Source of the DNA: Qipengyuania algicida
GTDB taxonomy: Bacteria; Pseudomonadota; Alphaproteobacteria; Sphingomonadales; Sphingomonadaceae
DNA length: 64,000 bases
Assembly (NCBI RefSeq): GCF_009828025.1
Contig: NZ_WTYA01000002.1
Coordinates: 186,001-250,000, forward strand
Reading direction: 5' to 3'
This document shows, in pieces, positions 17,442-27,532 of this stretch (positions within the stretch are counted from its first letter, which is position 1; each line of letters begins with the position of its first letter). Below the pieces are notes generated by a model. It did not search any database. It saw nothing but the letters and a program-made list of their open reading frames with translations, and was not told where the DNA came from. Made by a program: the position numbers and the translations under genes.

Positions 17442-19733
17442 ATGTCCAAGCGCCTCGCCAAGCCCAAGCAATACAAGCGCGCGAGCGGAGGATGGGGTTC
17501 GCTGGAAGGCATGAGCAAGATCGAGCTTTCGGCCAAGGCCCCGCCGGGCGCGATGGCGACGCTTGCGCAGATGAACAAGCCGGGCGGTTATATGTGCACC
17601 TCATGTGCATGGACGAGGCCTGAAGACCCGCACGCATTTGAATTCTGCGAAAACGGGGCGAAGGCGACATTCTGGGATCTCACCACCGCGCGCTGCACAC
17701 CCGAATTCTTTACGCAGCACACGGTCAGCGAGCTGCGCGGCTGGGGCGATTATGCGCTGGAGAAGGAAGGCCGCCTGACCGAGCCGCTCAAATACAATCC
17801 CGTAACCGATAAATATGAACGCACCAGCTGGGAGCAGGCGTTCAACGAGATCGGCGCGGGACTGCGCAAGCTCGACCCCAAATCCGTCACCTTCTACGCC
17901 AGTGGCAAAGCCGCGCTCGAGCCGAGCTATCTCTACGCAGTGTTCGCGCGCGCCTATGGCCACAACAACCTGCCCGACAGTTCGAACATGTGCCACGAGA
18001 CGACCTCGGTCGGGCTCAAGAAGGTGATCGGATCGCCGGTCGGTACCTGTCAGCTGGAAGATCTCGAGCATTGCGACGCGATCTTCTACATGGGGCAAAA
18101 TCCCGGCACCAATTCACCGCGTATCCTCAAGAACCTGCAATCGGCGGCGCAACGCGGCTGCAAGATCATTGTTTTCAACCCGCTGCGCGAGAAGGGGCTG
18201 ATCGAATTTGTCGATCCCCAAAGCCCGGTGCAGATGACCGTGGGCACGCCGACCAAGATCGATCACATGTATTGCCAGGTCCGCCCCGGCGGCGACATCG
18301 CCGCGTTGATGGGCGTATGCAAGCGCGTGGTCGAGCTGGACGAACTGGCCCAGAGCAAGGGCGAAGCGCGGGTGCTCGACCCGGACTTTATCGCCCAGCA
18401 TACCCACGGCTTCGAAGCCTTCCTGGATAAGCTGCGCAGCACAGATTGGGACGCGATCGAGCACGAAAGCGGCCTGACCCGGGCAGAGATGGAAGCCGCC
18501 GGTGACGTCTATGCACAGTCCAAGGCGGTCATCGGGATTTACGGCATGGGCCTGACCCAGCACGTCCACGGTAGCCAGGGTATCGGGATGCTGGTCAATT
18601 TGCTGCTGCTCAACGGCAATATCGGGCGGCTGGGTGCGGGCTGCTCACCGATCCGTGGCCATTCCAACGTGCAAGGCCAGCGGACCGTCGGCATTACCGA
18701 GAAAGTCGCGCTCGCCCCGGTGGAGAAATATCGCGAGGTGCTCGGTCTCGAAACGCCGCAGCAGGACGGCCACACCACGGTCGAATTCCTCGAAGGGGTG
18801 ATCGACGGATCGAACAAGGGCTACGTCGGTCTGGGCGGCAATCTCGCCAAGGCTGTGCCAGATCACGAACGCGTTCACGCCAAATGGGCGGATATGGAAC
18901 TGACGGTCCATATCGCGACCAAGCTCAACACCACCCATTGCATACCCGGCAAGACGAGCTGGGTTCTGCCCTGCCTAGTCCGTGCAGAAACCGACGAGCA
19001 GGAGAGCGGAAACCAGTGGGTGTCGATCGAGGATAGCTTCAGCCATATTTTCGGCAGCCGCTCGGATCGCAAGACAGCAAGCCCCTATCTGAAGAGTGAA
19101 ACCGCGATTATTTGCGGTATCGCCAAGGCCACCCTCGATGGCAGCAATCCCAAGCTCAAATGGGATGAATGGACGGCCGATTACGACCGCATCCGCCATC
19201 TGATCGCGCAGACTTACCCGGACGAATTCCACGACATGACCGCGCGGATGAACCAGGCTGGCGGGTTCTTTCGCGGCAACAGCGCGCGCGACCGGGTGTG
19301 GAAGACCGACAGCGGCAAGGCCGAATTCACCGATCCCAGCGTGCTCAACGCCTGCGGAATCGGCGATGCCGAGGGCCGCTATCACCTCGCAACCCTGCGC
19401 TCGAACGATCAGTTCAACACCACTGTTTACGGCCATGACGACCGCCTGCGCGGCCTCAAGGGCAGCCGGATGATCGTGATGATGCGGCCCGAGGATATGG
19501 CCGCCGAGCGCCTGCGCGAAGGCGACATAGTCTCGCTCGTCACCGACGTCAGCCGCGATGGCGAGCCCGAACGCCGGGTTTCTGGGCTGAAAGTAGTGCC
19601 TTACCAACTCCCGGCGAGGACGCTGGGCGGCTATTTCCCCGAACTCAATGCGCTGGTCCCGCTATGGTATCACGACAAGCTGTCGAAGACCCCGGCGAGC
19701 AAGGGTGTCCCGGTCAGGATCGTGCGCGACTAA
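17442..19733 (+). CDS. FdhF/YdeP-family molybdopterin oxidoreductase alpha subunit
   Basis: This bis-MGD oxidoreductase of the DMSO-reductase superfamily has 763 residues and belongs to the group annotated as formate dehydrogenase-like alpha subunit or YdeP. N-terminal cysteines Cys52, Cys55 and Cys69 (MCTSCAW, FEFCENG) would hold an iron-sulfur cluster. Cys184 in SNMCHETTSV lies where formate dehydrogenases have the molybdenum-binding Cys or Sec. Cofactor segments FYMGQNPGTNSPR and GMGLTQHVHG follow, and the C-terminal MGD-binding domain is present. The family's real substrate is unsettled; in E. coli YdeP is linked to acid resistance. No beta or gamma subunit gene is nearby. GGAGAA precedes the ATG. 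Confidence 0.9.
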   Translation: MSKRLAKPKQYKRASGGWGSLEGMSKIELSAKAPPGAMATLAQMNKPGGYMCTSCAWTRPEDPHAFEFCENGAKATFWDLTTARCTPEFFTQHTVSELRGWGDYALEKEGRLTEPLKYNPVTDKYERTSWEQAFNEIGAGLRKLDPKSVTFYASGKAALEPSYLYAVFARAYGHNNLPDSSNMCHETTSVGLKKVIGSPVGTCQLEDLEHCDAIFYMGQNPGTNSPRILKNLQSAAQRGCKIIVFNPLREKGLIEFVDPQSPVQMTVGTPTKIDHMYCQVRPGGDIAALMGVCKRVVELDELAQSKGEARVLDPDFIAQHTHGFEAFLDKLRSTDWDAIEHESGLTRAEMEAAGDVYAQSKAVIGIYGMGLTQHVHGSQGIGMLVNLLLLNGNIGRLGAGCSPIRGHSNVQGQRTVGITEKVALAPVEKYREVLGLETPQQDGHTTVEFLEGVIDGSNKGYVGLGGNLAKAVPDHERVHAKWADMELTVHIATKLNTTHCIPGKTSWVLPCLVRAETDEQESGNQWVSIEDSFSHIFGSRSDRKTASPYLKSETAIICGIAKATLDGSNPKLKWDEWTADYDRIRHLIAQTYPDEFHDMTARMNQAGGFFRGNSARDRVWKTDSGKAEFTDPSVLNACGIGDAEGRYHLATLRSNDQFNTTVYGHDDRLRGLKGSRMIVMMRPEDMAAERLREGDIVSLVTDVSRDGEPERRVSGLKVVPYQLPARTLGGYFPELNALVPLWYHDKLSKTPASKGVPVRIVRD

Positions 19734-19749
19734 GCGCTCTGTCAGGCAG

Positions 19750-21702
19750 TCACGCCCGGTCCATGGTTCCGGTTGCACGCACGCGCCCGCGAACCGGACG
19801 GCCCAACATGATCGAACGGGCATAGCTTTCGTCGATATCCACTTCTCGGCTGAGAACACGCTGTGCGCTCTTGCCGATGGCAATCCGATGCAGACCACTT
19901 TCTACTCGATAGCGCCCATCCGCCCCTAGTAAGCCGAGTTCCTTCATACCGAGCTCGAAACGCACCGTTTGCGCTTCGCCTGGGTCAAGGTTGACGCGCT
20001 CGAACGCCGCAAGCCTGATGTCCTTCGAGACGGCAGCGCCAGCATAAAGCTGGACTGTCTCGACCAGAGCGAACTCGCCAGGGTTATGCACGCGGATTTC
20101 CGCAGTTACTGCACTGTCGCAGTAATCCAGAGTGAAGTTCGAAAACACCGTTTCGGAATACCCCAGGCCGTGGCCGAAGGGGAAGCTTGCGGCCTCAATC
20201 TCGCTGGCGATTGCAACAGGTAGACGTCCACTGGGTGAAAATTCGCCGCTCAACAGTTCGGCGAGCGCGATCGGGCAATCCAGCGCCGACCGCCAGACGA
20301 ATACGATGCTCGAGAATGCTTCGGCCGCCACACCCAGATCGACCGGATGCTCGCTCGCAACGATGGCGACGATGGGTCGCCCGATGCTGCCCAGCGCCTT
20401 GATGAGCGAAAGCACAGGTTCTGTCGGGCGTGGCAGGCGTCCATCCGAATGGCTGAACATGGACTCGTCAAGCGCCATCAGTACCACGTCGGAGCGGCGT
20501 GCCGCGTCGCAGGACAGCGCGATCGCAAACGGATCATGCTCACCCATGTCATGATAGGTTTCACCCTCTCCGCGCAGCGCCAGACCCGGCACAGATCTGG
20601 TGCTGATGCCGAAGGTTTCCAGCCCCTCACGACAGCCATCGGCGATGCCCCCGGGCCCGCCGACGACCAGAATACGCTGCAAGTCCTGGCTGAGCGGGAG
20701 GATCGCACCGCGATTGCGCAACAGCACCATGGCTCGACGGGCGAGATTGTCTTCCGCCTGCCTGAACCCGCCGACAGCTGACTCATTGCCATCTGCGCCA
20801 TTTTCACCCGTGAGGCCAGCATAAGGATCGCGAAACAAGCCGAGCGCGCACTTGACCGAGAGCACACCACGTGCGGCATCCTCCACTTCGCCTTCGTTCA
20901 ATCGTCCCTGGGCAATCGCCGTCTCGGCGGCGTCAACAGTCCATTCAAGCGGTCCGCCCGTAGCCTCGAGAATATTGCGGCACCGGCCAAGCGCGATACC
21001 CGCAAAGCGCGCCAATGCAGGAGGTTGTGGTTGCAGGCTTGCGAGGCAATCCTCGCGGATCGCTGCGAACAGCGGTTCAAGTACGGCAGGATCGGTTTCA
21101 CTTGCGCTATCGCCGCCGGCATGACGGCATTGTAGCCCGGCAAGCACATTGGGCTCACCACTGTGCGAATAGCTGCCGACACCGCGTACATATGCGGCAG
21201 ACAATTCTGCCAATAGCACCGGCTCGGCGGCACAGATCGCCGCCTCGTCAGCCACAACTTTGCGATCGATTGCCACCTTCGGCCCGAGCAGCCAGCGCGA
21301 CCCACTGGATAGCGCATCCCCCGCCGCTTCGTGCCCAAGCGCTTCGACAGTCTCGATGTCCCAGCTTGCGGCACGGCTCCAACCGGAGGGTTTTGGTGCA
21401 CCTGCAGTTCTCACGCGCCCTGATGTCGCGAAAATGAGCGGAATTCCAAGTCGGGTTTCCTCTACCGCCCGGCGCTGAAAAGCCCGCGCGGTATCGCGAT
21501 CGGGAATGTCGACGATACCGCCGATCCGCCCACTAGCCACCGCTTCGGCATATTCCTCATCTGGTCCGGACGGTGCGTCCACGAGAACGGCGAGCTGCCC
21601 GAGCTTCTCCTCCAGTGTCATATAGGACAGGATATCGGCGACGAAGCGTTCCTGCTCCGCATCGAGGGGGAACGGGCGCCTCACCTGTTCGACGCCCGAC
21701 AA
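19750..21702 (-). CDS. Glycoside hydrolase family 3-like protein, probably catalytically degenerate
   Basis: The 650-residue protein has the outline of a beta-glucosidase-type GH3 enzyme. An N-terminal barrel begins MTLEEKLGQL, then GIPLIFA. A C-terminal sandwich follows with AEDNLARRAMVLLRNRGAILPL and SGRLPVA, and there is a fibronectin III-like end with FPFGHGLGYSETVFSNF. The KHFxGxG motif and the SDW/SDY nucleophile of active enzymes are not visible, and the barrel is shorter than usual. No signal peptide is seen, so it looks cytoplasmic. The start is uncertain: the frame opens with TTG at 21702 and a GTG lies at 21684, neither with a clear ribosome site. It is convergent with the molybdoenzyme gene. 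Confidence 0.7.
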   Translation of the reverse strand: MSGVEQVRRPFPLDAEQERFVADILSYMTLEEKLGQLAVLVDAPSGPDEEYAEAVASGRIGGIVDIPDRDTARAFQRRAVEETRLGIPLIFATSGRVRTAGAPKPSGWSRAASWDIETVEALGHEAAGDALSSGSRWLLGPKVAIDRKVVADEAAICAAEPVLLAELSAAYVRGVGSYSHSGEPNVLAGLQCRHAGGDSASETDPAVLEPLFAAIREDCLASLQPQPPALARFAGIALGRCRNILEATGGPLEWTVDAAETAIAQGRLNEGEVEDAARGVLSVKCALGLFRDPYAGLTGENGADGNESAVGGFRQAEDNLARRAMVLLRNRGAILPLSQDLQRILVVGGPGGIADGCREGLETFGISTRSVPGLALRGEGETYHDMGEHDPFAIALSCDAARRSDVVLMALDESMFSHSDGRLPRPTEPVLSLIKALGSIGRPIVAIVASEHPVDLGVAAEAFSSIVFVWRSALDCPIALAELLSGEFSPSGRLPVAIASEIEAASFPFGHGLGYSETVFSNFTLDYCDSAVTAEIRVHNPGEFALVETVQLYAGAAVSKDIRLAAFERVNLDPGEAQTVRFELGMKELGLLGADGRYRVESGLHRIAIGKSAQRVLSREVDIDESYARSIMLGRPVRGRVRATGTMDRA

Positions 21703-21903
21703 TTGTACAAAAGATAATGGTTGCGCGCTGTCGACACTGCTCGCTCAATTCCTCGCTCGGCCGGCGCAGCGTCATCCTTTCGCTACGACCACAATTCCTT
21801 CCGCCAGCGGGCGGCTCGAGCGAAGCATCGAGTAAAATGGTAAATATTCTGTTTGCCATACTCGCGGCATTCCTATCGGGGGCGCGGCAGATGGTGGATT
21901 TAC

Positions 21904-21927
21904 AGATATAAGAATATCTTTATATCT
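21904..21927. promoter_or_regulatory. Perfect palindromic operator of the SahR-like regulator
   Basis: AGATATAA and TTATATCT form a perfect 8-bp inverted repeat around GAATATCT, ending eight bases before the regulator's ATG. It includes TATAAG (21907-21912), a plausible -10 element. A bound ArsR-type dimer would then block the promoter directly. Sites of this AT-rich palindromic kind are typical of ArsR-family regulators. That it serves the adjacent gene product is an inference from position. Confidence 0.7.
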
Positions 21928-21935
21928 ATCGAGGA

Positions 21936-22907
21936 ATGCGCAGTGAAACCATCTTTAGGGCCCTTGCGGACAGCACGCGGCTAAGGATCATGCGGCTGAT
22001 CGCGGCGATGGAGCTGGCGGTTGGCGAAGTTGCGCAGGTGTTGGGCCAGAGCCAGCCACGCGTATCGCGCCATATCAGCATATTGTGCGAAGCCGGACTG
22101 GCAGAACGTCGACGCGAAGGGAGCTGGACTTTCCTGCGTGCCGTCAGTGGTAAGCCGGGAAGTGATCCTGTCGAAGCAGCACTGGCACAGCTGTTGGCGC
22201 TTGCCGAACAGCACGATCCGGAGTTTGCCGCGACTTGCCAGGAAGACCGGCGCAAGCTCGCCGCGATCCGTTCCGCTCGTGAGGCCGAGGCGGAGGAATA
22301 TTTCGCCGCACATGCCGAAGATTGGGACGAATTACGCCGCTTGCACAGTTCGGACGACCGGGTGGAAGAGGCATTGAGCAAAGCGTTGGCAGGGCATTCA
22401 TTGGGCCGGGTGCTCGACATTGGCACTGGCACAGGCCGTATGGCAGAGTTGTTCGCCGCCCATGCTGAACACATTTTAGCGCTCGACAAAAGCCTCGCCA
22501 TGCTCCGCGTGGCACGCGCCAAGCTCCAGCACCTGCCTACCAACCGCGTCGAATTGGTACAGGGCGATTTCGCACAGCTTCCCCTTGCCGCCGATAGCAT
22601 CGACACGGTGTTGTTCCATCAGGTGCTGCATTTTGCACAAGACCCGGCCTCGGCGCTGCGTGAAGCAGCGCGGGTGACGCGCGATGGCGGGCGCATCGCC
22701 ATCGTCGATTTCGCCGCCCACCAGCGCGAGGATTTGCGCGACCGCCATGCCCATGCGCGTCTCGGCTTCGAGGATGGGCCATTGGCCGAGATGTTGCGCG
22801 CAGCGGGCTTCGCTCCGGAGCCGCCAACCGCACTCGATGATGGAGAACTGGTGATCAAGATCTGGACTGGCGAGCGCCTCCCGGCAGCGCGAGAGGTGGT
22901 ATTATGA
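21936..22907 (+). CDS. ArsR-family regulator fused to a SAM-dependent methyltransferase domain (SahR-like)
   Basis: The 323-residue protein joins a winged-helix ArsR domain (residues 1-75, recognition helix around SQPRVSRHISIL at 39-50) to a class I methyltransferase fold (about 150-310). The methyltransferase motif I is VLDIGTGTG at 159-167, with QGDFAQLPL and HQVLHF following. Such fusions occur upstream of methionine-cycle genes in alphaproteobacteria, and SahR-type regulators respond to S-adenosylhomocysteine. The methyltransferase domain may be the ligand sensor. Its stop overlaps metF by four bases, so regulator, metF and both metH genes form one operon. The GAGG before the ATG is only one base away, and no other in-frame start exists before the upstream stop. 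Confidence 0.87.
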   Translation: MRSETIFRALADSTRLRIMRLIAAMELAVGEVAQVLGQSQPRVSRHISILCEAGLAERRREGSWTFLRAVSGKPGSDPVEAALAQLLALAEQHDPEFAATCQEDRRKLAAIRSAREAEAEEYFAAHAEDWDELRRLHSSDDRVEEALSKALAGHSLGRVLDIGTGTGRMAELFAAHAEHILALDKSLAMLRVARAKLQHLPTNRVELVQGDFAQLPLAADSIDTVLFHQVLHFAQDPASALREAARVTRDGGRIAIVDFAAHQREDLRDRHAHARLGFEDGPLAEMLRAAGFAPEPPTALDDGELVIKIWTGERLPAAREVVL

Positions 22908-23830
22908 GCACAGGTCTCGACCCGCAAAGCGAGGCGCAACGCGCGCTCGACGGTCCGCTGTTTTCCGGCCTGCCGGGGGATATCGAGGTGAGCTTCGAAT
23001 TCTTCCCGCCCAAGACCGACAAGATGGGCGAGACCTTGTGGCGAAGCGTCGAGACGCTGGCTCCGCTCGCCCCCCGCTTTGCCTCCGTTACCTATGGGGC
23101 GGGAGGGTCAACTCGTGCGCGCACGCATGACCAGGTCGTACGCATTCAGAACGAAGCAGGCATTCCCGCCGCCGCCCATCTCACATGCGTTGAGGCAACG
23201 CGCGAAGAAGTCGACGAAGTTGCGCGCCATTACTGGGAAGCAGGCATTCGCCATATCGTCGCGCTGCGCGGCGATCCGCCCGACGGCGCGAGCCGCTATA
23301 CCCCGCATCCGGGTGGCTATGCTAATGCCGCCGAGCTGATTGCAGGCCTGAAGAATGTCGCCGATTTCGAGATATCGGTCGCGGCCTATCCCGAATGCCA
23401 TCCCGATTCGCCCGATGCCCAGGCCGACCTCGACAATCTGAAGCGCAAGTTCGATGCCGGGGCCACCCGCGCGATCACGCAGTTCTTTTTCGAGCCCGAC
23501 TGCTTTTTCGCATTTCGCGATCGTGCCGCGGGCGCAGGCATTTCGGGTGAGATCGTCCCCGGCGTCATGCCTGTGATGAGCTTTGCGGCAGTCCAACGCA
23601 TGGCGGGGCTGTGCGGCACTGCGATCCCCCCATGGATGGAAGGATTGTTCGAAGGGCTCGACGAACGCCCCGAGGCTCGCCAGCTCGTCTCTGCCACCAT
23701 CGCTGCCGAACTGTGCCGCCGCCTCTATGCAGGGGGGGTGCGGCAATTCCACTTCTATACCCTCAACCGTGCCGAGCTGAGCTATGCGATCTGCCATTTG
23801 CTCGGCCTGCGCCCGAAGGAGCATGGATGA
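22904..23830 (+). CDS. metF: 5,10-methylenetetrahydrofolate reductase
   Basis: MetF reduces 5,10-methylene-THF to 5-methyl-THF, the methyl donor for methionine synthase, using FAD. The 308-residue protein has the expected barrel motifs: FEFFPPKTDKM, SVTYGAGGSTR (flavin and folate binding), AHLTCVEAT, ALRGDPP and ITQFFFEPDCF, with PGVMPV later. The ATG overlaps the stop of the regulator gene, and its own stop overlaps the start of the first metH gene. The three genes supply and use the methyl group in sequence. Confidence 0.95.
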   Translation: MSTGLDPQSEAQRALDGPLFSGLPGDIEVSFEFFPPKTDKMGETLWRSVETLAPLAPRFASVTYGAGGSTRARTHDQVVRIQNEAGIPAAAHLTCVEATREEVDEVARHYWEAGIRHIVALRGDPPDGASRYTPHPGGYANAAELIAGLKNVADFEISVAAYPECHPDSPDAQADLDNLKRKFDAGATRAITQFFFEPDCFFAFRDRAAGAGISGEIVPGVMPVMSFAAVQRMAGLCGTAIPPWMEGLFEGLDERPEARQLVSATIAAELCRRLYAGGVRQFHFYTLNRAELSYAICHLLGLRPKEHG

Positions 23831-24876
23831 TGTCCGTTCGCCAGAAATTCCTCGATTCTGCCGCCCAGCGGATCCTGATAACCGACGGTGCCTTCGGGAC
23901 CGAGATCCAGAACCGCAAGCTGACCGAGACCGATTATGCTGGCTCGCTTGGGCTGTCGCACGACCAGAAGGGCAATAACGACATCCTTGCGTTGACCCGG
24001 CCCGACGTCCCCGAAGCCATTCACCGCGCCTATTTCGAGGCCGGCGCGGATATCGCTGAAACCAACACCTTTTCCGCCAATCGCATCAGCCAGGCCGATT
24101 ATGGCGCGCAGCATCTGGTGCGTGAGATCAATGTCGAAAGCGCCCGGCTGGCGCGCAAGGTCGCGGATGAATTCGCCGCGAAGGATGGCCGCCCGCGCTT
24201 CGTCGCGGGCGCGGTCGGGCCGACCAATAAGACCTTGTCGCTATCGCCCGATGTCAACGATCCGGGCTTTCGCGAAATCGACTGGGATGTCCTCGTCGAC
24301 GTCTATCGCGAACAGGCCGCCGCGCTGGTCGAGGGTGGTGCGGATTTCATCCTCGTCGAAACGATCTTCGATACGCTCAATTGCAAGGCCGCGATCATGG
24401 CGGTCAAACAGCTCGAACGCGAGCTGGGCCGCGACGTGCCGATCATGCTGTCGATGACGCTGACCGATCTTTCCGGGCGGAACCTGTCCGGTCATACTGT
24501 CGAAGCCTTCTGGTATGCGGTTCGCCACGCAAAGCCCCTGACCATCGGGCTCAACTGCTCTTTCGGCGCAACCCAGCTGCGCCCGCACGTCCGCGGACTG
24601 AGCGAAATCGCCGATAGCCTCATCATGGTCTACCCCAACGCAGGACTACCCAACGAGCTGGGCGAATATGACGAGCTACCGCCAACAACGGCCGAACTTG
24701 TGGCGGAATGGGCAAAGGCGGGTCAGGTCAACGTCTTGGGCGGATGCTGCGGATCGACGCCCGCGCATATCGCCGCCATCGCCAAGTCGGTGCAGGGGCT
24801 GGAACCACGCAAATTGCCCGAAACGCCTGCCGCGATGCGCCTTGCCGGGCTCGAACCCTTCATTCTGGCGGCCTGA
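23827..24876 (+). CDS. metH: Cobalamin-dependent methionine synthase, homocysteine-binding half
   Basis: This protein corresponds to the N-terminal zinc/homocysteine domain of MetH, here a separate 349-residue polypeptide. The zinc ligands are Cys244 in GLNCSFGA and Cys307-Cys308 in [21 protein letters not shown] and ETNTFSAN are family motifs. It binds and activates homocysteine for methylation by methylcobalamin on the partner protein encoded next. The start is one of two adjacent ATGs (23827 or 23830), both after GAAGGAG. The next gene begins two bases after the stop. Confidence 0.93.
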   Translation: MMSVRQKFLDSAAQRILITDGAFGTEIQNRKLTETDYAGSLGLSHDQKGNNDILALTRPDVPEAIHRAYFEAGADIAETNTFSANRISQADYGAQHLVREINVESARLARKVADEFAAKDGRPRFVAGAVGPTNKTLSLSPDVNDPGFREIDWDVLVDVYREQAAALVEGGADFILVETIFDTLNCKAAIMAVKQLERELGRDVPIMLSMTLTDLSGRNLSGHTVEAFWYAVRHAKPLTIGLNCSFGATQLRPHVRGLSEIADSLIMVYPNAGLPNELGEYDELPPTTAELVAEWAKAGQVNVLGGCCGSTPAHIAAIAKSVQGLEPRKLPETPAAMRLAGLEPFILAA

Positions 24877-24878
24877 GC

Positions 24879-27512
24879 ATGACAGATAGTTCCACTGCCC
24901 GCCCGTCGGGCTCGCAATTCGTCAATATTGGCGAGCGCACCAATGTCACCGGCTCGGCCCGTTTCAAGAAGCTGATCATGGCGGACGATTACACCACCGC
25001 GGTCGAAGTCGCGCGCGATCAGGTCGAAAATGGTGCGCAGGTGATCGACGTCAACATGGACGAAGGGCTGCTCGACGCCGAGCACGCCATGACGACATTC
25101 CTGAAGCTGATTGCCGCCGAACCCGACATTGCGCGGGTGCCGGTAATGATCGACAGTTCCAAGTTCTCGGTGATCGAGGCAGGACTGAAGTGCGTATCCG
25201 GCAAGCCGATCGTCAATTCGATCAGCATGAAGGAAGGCGAGGAGGCGTTCCTCGACCATGCGCGCATCTGCATGGACTATGGCGCAGCCGTCGTGATCAT
25301 GGCGTTCGACGAGACCGGTCAGGCCGACACCAAGCAGCGCAAGGTCGAAATCTGCAAGCGCGCGTATGGCTTGCTGACCGCTATCGGCTTTCCAGCGGAA
25401 GACATCATTTTCGATCCCAATATCTTCGCCGTGGCGACGGGGATCGAGGAGCACGACCGATATGGCCTCGACTTTCTCGAGGCGGTGGCCGAAATCAAGG
25501 CCGCCTGCCCGCATGCCAAGACCAGCGGCGGCCTCTCCAACCTCTCCTTCAGCTTTCGCGGCAACGATACCGTCCGCCGCGCGATGCATTCGGTGTTCCT
25601 CTATCACGCCATCCCCGCCGGGCTCGACATGGCGATCGTCAACGCGGGGCAGCTCGACGTTTACGACCAGATCGATCCTGTCCTGCGCGAGGCGTGCGAG
25701 GATGTGATCCTGATGCGGCGTGCCGACGCGACCGAGCGGCTGATCGAACTCGCCGAAAGCTACAAGGGCAAGGACGCCAAGGTCGAGAAGGAAGCCGCCG
25801 AATGGCGCGGCTGGCCGGTCGAGCGGCGGCTCGAACATGCGCTGGTCAAGGGCATCGATGCCCATGTCGTCGAGGATACGGAGGAAGCACGGCTCGCCAG
25901 GGCTGAAGGCGGGGGGCGCCCGATCGAGGTGATCGAAGGCCCGCTGATGGACGGTATGAACGTGGTCGGCGACCTGTTCGGCAGCGGCAAGATGTTCCTG
26001 CCCCAAGTGGTGAAGTCGGCGCGCGTGATGAAGAAAGCGGTCGCCCACCTCATCCCCTTCATCGAGGCGGAAAAAGAAGCCAGCGGGCTTGCCGACCAGT
26101 CCAAGGGCACCATCGTCATGGCGACGGTGAAGGGCGACGTCCACGATATCGGCAAGAACATCGTCGGCGTCGTGCTCCAGTGCAACGGCTATGAGGTGAT
26201 CGACCTCGGCGTAATGGTGCCCTGGTCGGACATTCTCAAATCCGCCAATGACAACAAGGCCGACATGATCGGCTTGTCGGGCCTTATCACCCCCTCGCTC
26301 GACGAAATGGTGACCGTGGCCGAGGAAATGTCCCGCGCCGAAATGACTATGCCGCTGCTGATCGGAGGCGCCACCACCAGCAAGGTGCATACCGCGCTCA
26401 GGATCGATCCCGCCTATCCAGGCCCGGTAATCCACGTGCTCGATGCCAGCCGCGCGGTTGGCGTCGCCAGCCGCCTGTTATCGGACACCCAGCGTGACGG
26501 CATTGTCGAAGATACAGCCGCCGAATACGAAAAGGTGCGCGAGGCGCGCGCAGGCAAATCGCCGAGTGTCTTGCTGAGCCTGGAAGAGGCGCGAGCAAAT
26601 TATTACGACGCCTTCCTTTCTGACAAGCCTGCTCCGCCCGCCCAGCCCGGCGTCCATGCCTTCGACGATTGGGATCTGGCGGATCTGCGCGATTATATCG
26701 ACTGGACACCGTTCTTCCGCGCTTGGGAATTGCATGGCACCTACCCATCGATCCTCGATGACGACGTGGTCGGCGAAACAGCGCGAACGCTGAAGGCCGA
26801 TGCCGATGCGATGCTCGACCAGATAAACGCCGAAAAGTGGCTGGTCGCAAAGGGCGTCGCGGGATTCTGGCCCTGCGCGCGCGACGGCGACGACGTTACG
26901 CTGCACCTCGACGATCGGAACGTCGTGCTCCCCTTCCTGCGCCAACAGGTCAAGAAAAGCCGTGATCGCGCGAACATGTGCCTGGCCGATTTCATCGATC
27001 CGGCGGGTGACTGGCTGGGCGGCTTCGCGGTCGGGATCCATGGGATCGAGCCGCATTCGGCGCGTTTCCGCGAGGCGAAGGACGATTATTCGGACATCCT
27101 GCTCAAATCGCTGGCGGACCGTTTCGCCGAGGCTTTCGCCGAGCGGCTCCACCAGCATGTCCGCACCGATCTGTGGGGCTATGCGCCGGGCGAACAGCTC
27201 GACAATGTCGCGCTGATCAAGGAGCAGTATCGCGGCATCCGCCCAGCGCCCGGCTATCCGGCTTGTCCCGATCACAGCCTCAAGCCGATCCTGTTCGACC
27301 TGCTCGATGTAGAGAGAAACGTTGGGCTGTCGTTGACCGAAAGCTTTGCCATGTGGCCCACAGCAGCGGTTAGCGGGTTCTATTTCGGCCATCCTGAAAG
27401 CCAGTATTTCGGTGTCGCACGGATCGGGCGTGACCAGCTGGAAGATTATGCGCATCGACGCGGAGTGGATCTGGCAACGGCGGAACGGTGGCTGCGCCCC
27501 AACCTCGACTGA
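24879..27512 (+). CDS. metH: Cobalamin-dependent methionine synthase, folate/cobalamin/reactivation half
   Basis: The 877-residue protein holds the remaining MetH modules in order. These are the pterin-binding methyl-THF domain (about 12-300, [16 protein letters not shown] and [11 protein letters not shown]), the cobalamin cap (about 315-405) and the B12-binding domain with [10 protein letters not shown] (420-429, axial ligand His422). The C-terminal SAM-dependent reactivation domain is from about 545, with [11 protein letters not shown] and [19 protein letters not shown]. With the preceding gene it makes a complete enzyme on two chains. MetH is split in this way in several sphingomonads. An exporter-like gene follows directly. 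Confidence 0.95.
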   Translation: MTDSSTARPSGSQFVNIGERTNVTGSARFKKLIMADDYTTAVEVARDQVENGAQVIDVNMDEGLLDAEHAMTTFLKLIAAEPDIARVPVMIDSSKFSVIEAGLKCVSGKPIVNSISMKEGEEAFLDHARICMDYGAAVVIMAFDETGQADTKQRKVEICKRAYGLLTAIGFPAEDIIFDPNIFAVATGIEEHDRYGLDFLEAVAEIKAACPHAKTSGGLSNLSFSFRGNDTVRRAMHSVFLYHAIPAGLDMAIVNAGQLDVYDQIDPVLREACEDVILMRRADATERLIELAESYKGKDAKVEKEAAEWRGWPVERRLEHALVKGIDAHVVEDTEEARLARAEGGGRPIEVIEGPLMDGMNVVGDLFGSGKMFLPQVVKSARVMKKAVAHLIPFIEAEKEASGLADQSKGTIVMATVKGDVHDIGKNIVGVVLQCNGYEVIDLGVMVPWSDILKSANDNKADMIGLSGLITPSLDEMVTVAEEMSRAEMTMPLLIGGATTSKVHTALRIDPAYPGPVIHVLDASRAVGVASRLLSDTQRDGIVEDTAAEYEKVREARAGKSPSVLLSLEEARANYYDAFLSDKPAPPAQPGVHAFDDWDLADLRDYIDWTPFFRAWELHGTYPSILDDDVVGETARTLKADADAMLDQINAEKWLVAKGVAGFWPCARDGDDVTLHLDDRNVVLPFLRQQVKKSRDRANMCLADFIDPAGDWLGGFAVGIHGIEPHSARFREAKDDYSDILLKSLADRFAEAFAERLHQHVRTDLWGYAPGEQLDNVALIKEQYRGIRPAPGYPACPDHSLKPILFDLLDVERNVGLSLTESFAMWPTAAVSGFYFGHPESQYFGVARIGRDQLEDYAHRRGVDLATAERWLRPNLD

Positions 27513-27532
27513 GCGCGCTGCCGCCCGGCGCG

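Noticed and set aside
24723-26435. Long open frame on the - strand (570 codons) inside metH
   Set aside because: It is antisense to the well supported cobalamin-dependent metH gene, with no recognisable domain.
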